In this document: piece after piece, positions 5,866 to 8,350 of the stretch | Layout of the letters: the number at the start of each line of letters is the position of its first letter | Position numbering within the stretch: the stretch's first letter is position 1 | NCBI GenBank assembly: GCA_000433255.1 | Contig: HF998243.1 | Span: forward strand, 1 to 8,350 | DNA from: Coprobacillus sp. CAG:605 | GTDB taxonomy: Bacteria > Bacillota_I > Bacilli_A > RF39 > UBA660 | Direction: 5' to 3' | DNA length: 8,350 nucleotides | Translations under genes and position numbers: made by a program | The notes under the pieces: generated by a model | What the model was told of the DNA's origin: nothing | What the model saw: only the letters and a program-made list of their open reading frames with translations | Databases searched by the model: none

Positions 5866-7110
5866 ATGGTTAAGGATTATCGTAATTATGGTGTAATTAA
5901 TAATAAGAATGAATTTATCTTACCTTTTGAAAAGAAAACTATTATTAGAAATGATAATGGGTACTATGTATATGGTAAATATGGGAATTATATTGTAAAA
6001 ATAGGTACTAATCAAGATAGTTATGAAGATAGTAGTGATATTGATAAGTTTAATAAGAGTGTAGATATTGCTAGTATTATAAAAGAATATGGGTTAGATA
6101 ATATTAAAAGTAAGATAGAAAGTAATAAAGAATTATTTAATATGTATGCTTATTATATTTTACATAATAATAATATAGATGGATATCAAAAGTATTTCTT
6201 GAATTTATTTAGTATTTACGCTGATTATAAAGATAATATTAATGAAGATAAGATTGTTGCTATGGCTAAGGGAACAAGGATAAATAAGGTAAATAAAGAT
6301 GTTGGTCCAATTGGAGAAGCGGGGAATGCTAGTGAATGGAGTGTTAATTTTTATGGCCAGTATTATAAAGATGAGCATATAATATATCATGAATTAACAC
6401 ATTTAGTTGATTTTACTTATGACAAAGAGTTAGAAAAAGGCGCTGTTTGTGAAGATGGTAGTTTATATAAATTGTTGGTTGATGTAAGTGATAGTAGTAA
6501 GTGCATTAGTCTTAATTCAATGACATTTATAACGGAAGGTGGCGCGGAGATATTTTCATCAAAGTACTTTGGTAATGGAATTCCTTTAACGTATGATTCA
6601 TATACTACAACGTATAATATTTTATATAGGTTATTTGGTGAAGATATAGTAAATAGGATATATTTAGCTGATAAGCCAGCTTATGCTTTGTATGATTTAT
6701 TGGTTAATAAGAATGGAATGAGTACTAAAGATTTTATAAAGTTTTATAAGACATTAGATAATGTTAAAGGATTTGATTATAAGGATAGACAAAGTGTTAG
6801 AAAGGTTTTAGAAAATTTAGTTAGTTTAGTTAAAAAAGATTATAAGAATGATTTATACTTAATGTATTTATTAAATCGGATATATGGCTATGGTGAGTTA
6901 GGTGATGTATATAAGGATAAGATAAATGCTTTAGTAGATGATGATTTAAATGGTAATATTATATGGCATACTTATTATTTTACTTATGAAAATAGTAAGA
7001 CTTATTTTAATGTTTATGCTTATAAGAATAATAAAACGTATATCTTAAAGCTAGACTATGATGTTAATACGAATGATTTAAGTAATTTAACTGTGATTGT
7101 TAAAGATTAG
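5866..7110 (+). CDS. HExxH metalloprotease domain protein (gluzincin-like), C-terminal half of a split protein
   Basis: 414 residues from the first ATG, which lacks a ribosome site and is probably an internal Met. The true frame continues upstream through 5797 to the TGA of the preceding CDS. Residues 1-50 are the last propeller or WG-like blade (NYGVINNKNEFILPFEKK). The zinc site is YHELTHLVDF, with His175, Glu176 and His179. A second motif, ITEGGAEIF, supplies Glu224 as the likely third ligand, 45 residues on, which is gluzincin spacing. Flanking helices (258-345) fit a MA-clan peptidase body, and a beta tail (365-414) ends the protein. With the upstream half it would be a membrane-anchored extracytoplasmic protease. 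Its substrate is unknown, but the operon suggests surface or wall proteins. The peptidase family is not identified. The gene ends at a strong terminator. Confidence 0.78.
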   Translation: MVKDYRNYGVINNKNEFILPFEKKTIIRNDNGYYVYGKYGNYIVKIGTNQDSYEDSSDIDKFNKSVDIASIIKEYGLDNIKSKIESNKELFNMYAYYILHNNNIDGYQKYFLNLFSIYADYKDNINEDKIVAMAKGTRINKVNKDVGPIGEAGNASEWSVNFYGQYYKDEHIIYHELTHLVDFTYDKELEKGAVCEDGSLYKLLVDVSDSSKCISLNSMTFITEGGAEIFSSKYFGNGIPLTYDSYTTTYNILYRLFGEDIVNRIYLADKPAYALYDLLVNKNGMSTKDFIKFYKTLDNVKGFDYKDRQSVRKVLENLVSLVKKDYKNDLYLMYLLNRIYGYGELGDVYKDKINALVDDDLNGNIIWHTYYFTYENSKTYFNVYAYKNNKTYILKLDYDVNTNDLSNLTVIVKD

Positions 7111-7135
7111 GAAGAGTTTATCTCTTCTTTTTTTT
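7111..7135 (+). terminator. Rho-independent terminator of the envelope operon
   Basis: GAAGAG (7111-7116) pairs with CTCTTC (7122-7127) across a TTTAT loop and is followed by eight Ts (7128-7135). The stem begins at the base after the TAG stop codon. Confidence 0.85.
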
Positions 7136-7147
7136 GAAATTTTAAGG

Positions 7148-7153
7148 TATAAT
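7148..7153 (+). promoter_or_regulatory. -10 element for the tagO-like gene
   Basis: TATAAT lies 12 bp after the terminator T tract. The best-spaced -35 (TTCTTT, 7125-7130) is weak and lies in the terminator; TTGAAA at 7134-7139 is too close. The first in-frame ATG (7152) overlaps this element, so a start there would precede the transcript from it. This favours ATG 7179. Confidence 0.55.
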
Positions 7154-7178
7154 GAGATTAATGAAAGTTGGTGCTTAT

Positions 7179-8240
7179 ATGAGCTTTATGATAAATGGCC
7201 ATAATATTTTTGTGATTGTCTTAGTTACTTTTTTAACAAGTTTATTATTGATACCAATAATTAAGAAGGTATCTATTCATGTTAATGCGATGGATTACCC
7301 TAATTCACCTAGGAAAATTCATAAGAAACCAATGCCTAGGTTAGGTGGAGTTGCCATATTTTTGTCGTTTATGTTAGGGTATATGTTATTTGCTAAGTCT
7401 AGTACGATGATGTTATCGATATTAATGGGGAGCTTTTTACTTATTTTGGTGGGATTTATTGATTCTATTAATCCGGTTAAGGCGAGGTATCAACTTATTA
7501 CGCATATAATTGCAGCATCGACAGTGGTTATATATGGCGGTTTGGTGTTAAATGATGTATCTTTTTTGGGTATTAATTTAACTTTTAGTTATCCATTTAA
7601 TTATATTGTAACGATTATCTTTATTATTGCGTTTATTAACATGCTTAATTTAATAGATGGGTTAGATGGGCTTGCAGCGGGTATTTCTTCAATATATTTT
7701 TTAACGATTGCTATTATTGCTCTTATTTTAAATCAAATGGGCGGTTTAGATGTAACTTTAGCGTTTATTATGCTGGGGTCGACTTTAGGGTTCTTAGTTT
7801 ATAATTTTCCTCCAGCATCGATATTTTTAGGTAATTGTGGTAGTGATTTTTTAGGATTCTTAATTGGTATAATTGCCCTTTTAGGTTTTAAAGCAACAAC
7901 TTTAACAAGTATTATTATTCCAATATGTATTATGGCGATTCCTATTTTTGATACAGCGTTTGCTATATTAAGAAGATTATTAAATGGCGAGGGAATATTT
8001 ACTCCGGATAAGGAACATTTTCATCATCAGTTATTAAAAATGAAGTTTTCACCTCGAACCTCAATATTAATTATTTATTTTATTACAGCAATGTTTAGTT
8101 TAGTTTCGATATTCTTTGTTTTAGGAGATCAAAAACAAGCAATTGCAATTTATGTTATATTAATGATTTTCTTATTATTTATTGTTTTGAAGACTGATAT
8201 TTTATTTCAACATAAGAAAAAGGATAAAAAGAAAGATTAA
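7179..8240 (+). CDS. tagO: Undecaprenyl-phosphate N-acetylhexosamine-1-phosphate transferase (TagO/WecA family)
   Basis: A polytopic membrane enzyme that transfers a sugar-1-phosphate (usually GlcNAc-1-P) from UDP-sugar to undecaprenyl phosphate, starting wall teichoic acid or surface polysaccharide synthesis. I chose ATG 7179 (353 residues) because ATG 7152 lies in the -10 box and ATG 7161 would be leaderless; GGTG sits 5 bp before 7179. Family marks, numbered from this start, are MDYPNSPRKIHKKPMPRLGG (38-57), GFIDS (92-96), NMLNLIDGLDGLAAG (154-168, Asp160 and Asp163), FLGNCGSDFLGF (217-228) and the cytosolic DKEHFHHQLL loop (277-286). About ten hydrophobic helices are present, and the tail is Lys-rich. 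Two conserved acids differ from the usual GxxDD and GDxGS: Ser96 and Asn219. Whether it is active is open, but the fold assignment is firm. It is a single-gene unit bounded by terminators. Confidence 0.87.
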   Translation: MSFMINGHNIFVIVLVTFLTSLLLIPIIKKVSIHVNAMDYPNSPRKIHKKPMPRLGGVAIFLSFMLGYMLFAKSSTMMLSILMGSFLLILVGFIDSINPVKARYQLITHIIAASTVVIYGGLVLNDVSFLGINLTFSYPFNYIVTIIFIIAFINMLNLIDGLDGLAAGISSIYFLTIAIIALILNQMGGLDVTLAFIMLGSTLGFLVYNFPPASIFLGNCGSDFLGFLIGIIALLGFKATTLTSIIIPICIMAIPIFDTAFAILRRLLNGEGIFTPDKEHFHHQLLKMKFSPRTSILIIYFITAMFSLVSIFFVLGDQKQAIAIYVILMIFLLFIVLKTDILFQHKKKDKKKD

Positions 8241-8245
8241 ATTTT

Positions 8246-8270
8246 GACTACATAGATGTAGTCTTTTTTT
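8246..8270 (+). terminator. Rho-independent terminator after the tagO-like gene
   Basis: GACTACA (8246-8252) pairs with TGTAGTC (8257-8263) around a TAGA loop, followed by seven Ts (8264-8270). It lies 5 bp after the stop codon. Confidence 0.9.
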
Positions 8271-8350
8271 ATTGGGTGTTTTGTTTATTTTATGTCAAAC
8301 TTATGTAAAATTTGATATTTTTTGGCATTTTTTTGAAAAAGTTTGCCTGA

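Noticed and set aside
5866..5868. ATG as the genuine start of an independent protease gene
   Set aside because: No ribosome binding site precedes it, coding sequence continues upstream in frame to the TGA, and it begins in the middle of a beta repeat without any export signal.
7152..7154. ATG 7152 as the start of the tagO-like gene
   Set aside because: It overlaps the TATAAT -10 box, so the mapped transcript would begin after it; family similarity starts well downstream.
8271..8350. Possible start of another gene or an operator at the window end
   Set aside because: Only AT-rich sequence with short CAAACTT/AAGTTTG and GGCA/TGCC inverted matches is present; these are too short and loosely spaced to support a feature.

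Overview
The window is AT-rich bacterial DNA read almost entirely on the + strand. It looks like an uncultured low-GC Firmicute or Bacilli-type gut organism (RF39/CAG-like). The evidence is the codon use (TTA, AAT, GAT, ATA), short intergenic gaps, strong U-tailed terminators, dockerin and cadherin-like beta-sandwich surface proteins, and a TagO-type cell-wall gene. Taxonomy is inferred from gene style and memory of related genomes, not from a marker gene. Trp is encoded by TGG throughout, so the standard bacterial code fits.

Positions 1-1105 hold the 3' part of a surface-protein gene that begins before the window. It is broken by an apparent one-base frameshift at a T5 run near 240-244. Its C-terminal part ends in a fold-like module in which about 110 bp (about 911-1033) is strikingly GC-rich. 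That stretch has 37 consecutive codons without a third-position A, inside an otherwise A-rich gene. It looks like the variable region of a diversity-generating retroelement (DGR) target or another inserted cassette. No reverse transcriptase or template repeat is in the window. Positions 1106-1329 are a decayed, partly GC-rich coding remnant, followed by a terminator at 1337-1363.

Positions 1395-7110 look like a three-gene operon for the cell envelope, with gaps of 11 and 8 bp. First is a secreted SH3b/N-acetylglucosaminidase/dockerin protein whose catalytic-domain halves appear in swapped order. Second is a membrane-anchored protein with an Ig/cohesin-like domain, a cadherin-like beta-sandwich and a highly charged cytoplasmic tail. 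Third is a membrane-anchored beta-propeller-like protein continuing, across one in-frame TGA, into a HELTH gluzincin-type metalloprotease. Together they suggest a surface assembly for remodelling the wall: a hydrolase that can dock, a possible anchor or docking partner, and an extracytoplasmic protease.

Positions 7111-8270 are a separate transcription unit, with its own terminator upstream and downstream. It encodes a TagO/WecA-family undecaprenyl-phosphate sugar-1-phosphate transferase, the first step of teichoic acid or wall polysaccharide synthesis. Two normally acidic positions are changed. The last 80 bp hold no recognisable gene.
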